The notes under the pieces are model-generated. The model ran no database searches and was not told the DNA's origin. It saw only the letters and a program-made list of their open reading frames with translations. From NCBI GenBank assembly GCA_964602515.1, contig CAZRRJ010000010.1:1-64000 (forward strand): 64,000 bases of DNA, read 5' to 3'. Each line of letters begins with the position of its first letter. Position 1 is the first letter of the stretch. Source of the DNA: Carboxylicivirga sp964602515 (GTDB lineage: Bacteria > Bacteroidota > Bacteroidia > Bacteroidales > Marinilabiliaceae). A program made the position numbers and the translations under genes. Positions 63,310 through 64,000 of the stretch are shown in pieces.

Positions 63310-64000
63310 ATGCGTACTTTCATTTTTTTGTGGCTTATTATTGCCACCTTTACTACATCGTGTATAAAAACAATAACCACTCCAGAAGATTTATTTTCTT
63401 CTGCCCCCCATATAAGTATTAAGGAAATAGAGAGCGACACTAGTCGTTTTAATCAATCATGGTTAATATATTTTACTCAGCCTATCGATCATAAAAACCC
63501 GGAAAAAGGAACTTTTAAACAAAGGGTATGGCTTTCTCATATCGACAGCTCAGCGCCAGTTGTAATGGTTACAGAAGGCTATGCTGCCAACCAAAACTAT
63601 ACAAGCGAACTATCCGGATTACTAAAAAGTAATCAGATTATTGTGGAACATCGTTACTTCTCAATGTCCCGACCTGATTCATTGGACTGGAAATATCTTA
63701 ATGTTGAACAAGCAGCAAATGACCATCATAAAATTATTCAATATTTTAAACAACTCTATTCCGGAAAATGGATAACAACTGGTATTAGCAAAGGTGGTCA
63801 GACAGCGATATTTCACCGTGCATTCTTCCCAAATGATGTAGACATTAGCATACCCTATGTAGCACCGATAAACTTAGAGCGTGAAGACAAACGCCTGTTT
63901 GAGTTTTTTGAAAATGTTGGTACAGCAGAAGACCGACAGCGAATTAGAGATTTTCAAAAAGCTGTATTAAAAAACAGGGCTGGCATATTACCCCTATTTG
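63310..64000 (+). CDS. Peptidase S37-like lipoprotein (partial, cut by window end)
   Basis: The first 230 residues are present. A lipoprotein signal peptide has its cysteine at residue 18 (FTTSC). The mature part matches the S37/PS-10 aminopeptidase group: FTQPIDHKNPEKGTFKQRV, VEHRYFSMSRPDSLDW and the nucleophile elbow TGISKGGQTA, giving an alpha/beta-hydrolase serine. Members release tripeptides or related units from protein N-termini. The rest, including the catalytic Asp and His, lies beyond the window. Confidence 0.85.
   Translation, partial: MRTFIFLWLIIATFTTSCIKTITTPEDLFSSAPHISIKEIESDTSRFNQSWLIYFTQPIDHKNPEKGTFKQRVWLSHIDSSAPVVMVTEGYAANQNYTSELSGLLKSNQIIVEHRYFSMSRPDSLDWKYLNVEQAANDHHKIIQYFKQLYSGKWITTGISKGGQTAIFHRAFFPNDVDISIPYVAPINLEREDKRLFEFFENVGTAEDRQRIRDFQKAVLKNRAGILPLF

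Overview
This window looks like chromosomal DNA from an AT-rich member of the Bacteroidota, probably a marine or sediment relative of the Marinilabiliales/Bacteroidales. The species cannot be named from sequence alone. The assignment rests on PorP/SprF-like proteins beside giant proteins with type B type IX secretion (T9SS) C-terminal domains, an ECF sigma/FecR pair with an STN-domain partner, a GH109-type enzyme beside sulfatases, DUF4494, DUF3127 and DUF3109 proteins, -7 boxes of the form TAnnTTTG, and few Shine-Dalgarno sites.

Layout. 0.3-4.9 kb (- strand): cobalamin operon cbiP-cobD/cobC-like-cbiB-cobT, ending at a hairpin terminator. 5.2-6.2 kb: DUF3667 membrane protein. 6.4-7.7 kb: TPR/PD40 propeller protein. 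8.6-10.7 kb: DUF3109 protein and gpmI, convergent on a shared terminator. 11.2-22.1 kb (- strand): a carbohydrate locus with two S1 sulfatases, a GH109-like enzyme, a GH2 beta-galactosidase, a tetraheme-cytochrome/SUMF1 fusion and a Gfo/Idh/MocA oxidoreductase. It has no SusC/SusD in view and has a near-perfect palindrome just before its first gene. 22.6-26.5 kb: SPFH/NfeD pair, sdaA, DUF4494. 26.6-33.1 kb: BamA/TamA-like barrel, an ACP-like protein without the modifiable serine, an ECF sigma-FecR-STN module and a LamG-nuclease-like lipoprotein. 33.1-37.4 kb: large hybrid histidine kinase. 37.6-42.8 kb (+ strand): GHL10 hydrolase, flavin reductase, rlmN, ssb and a lipoprotein.

43.2-62.6 kb is rich in T9SS-associated genes. 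On the + strand a 1609-residue type B substrate with three near-identical 339-bp repeats is followed by a PorP-like barrel and a TPR/PD40 protein. On the - strand, 62.6 to 54.8 kb, the order is giant substrate-PorP-small substrate-PorP. Between them lie a radical SAM gene, DUF3127, a cyclophilin, two small secreted paralogues built of a 'WMT' repeat, and a decayed IS256-type transposase. The window ends inside a peptidase S37-like lipoprotein gene.

The least explained items are the WMT-repeat proteins with a shared upstream element, the cytochrome-SUMF1 fusion in the sulfatase locus, the serine-less ACP-like protein and the sigma/FecR/STN module without a TonB receptor. All functional statements come from reading motifs by eye; no database search was run.
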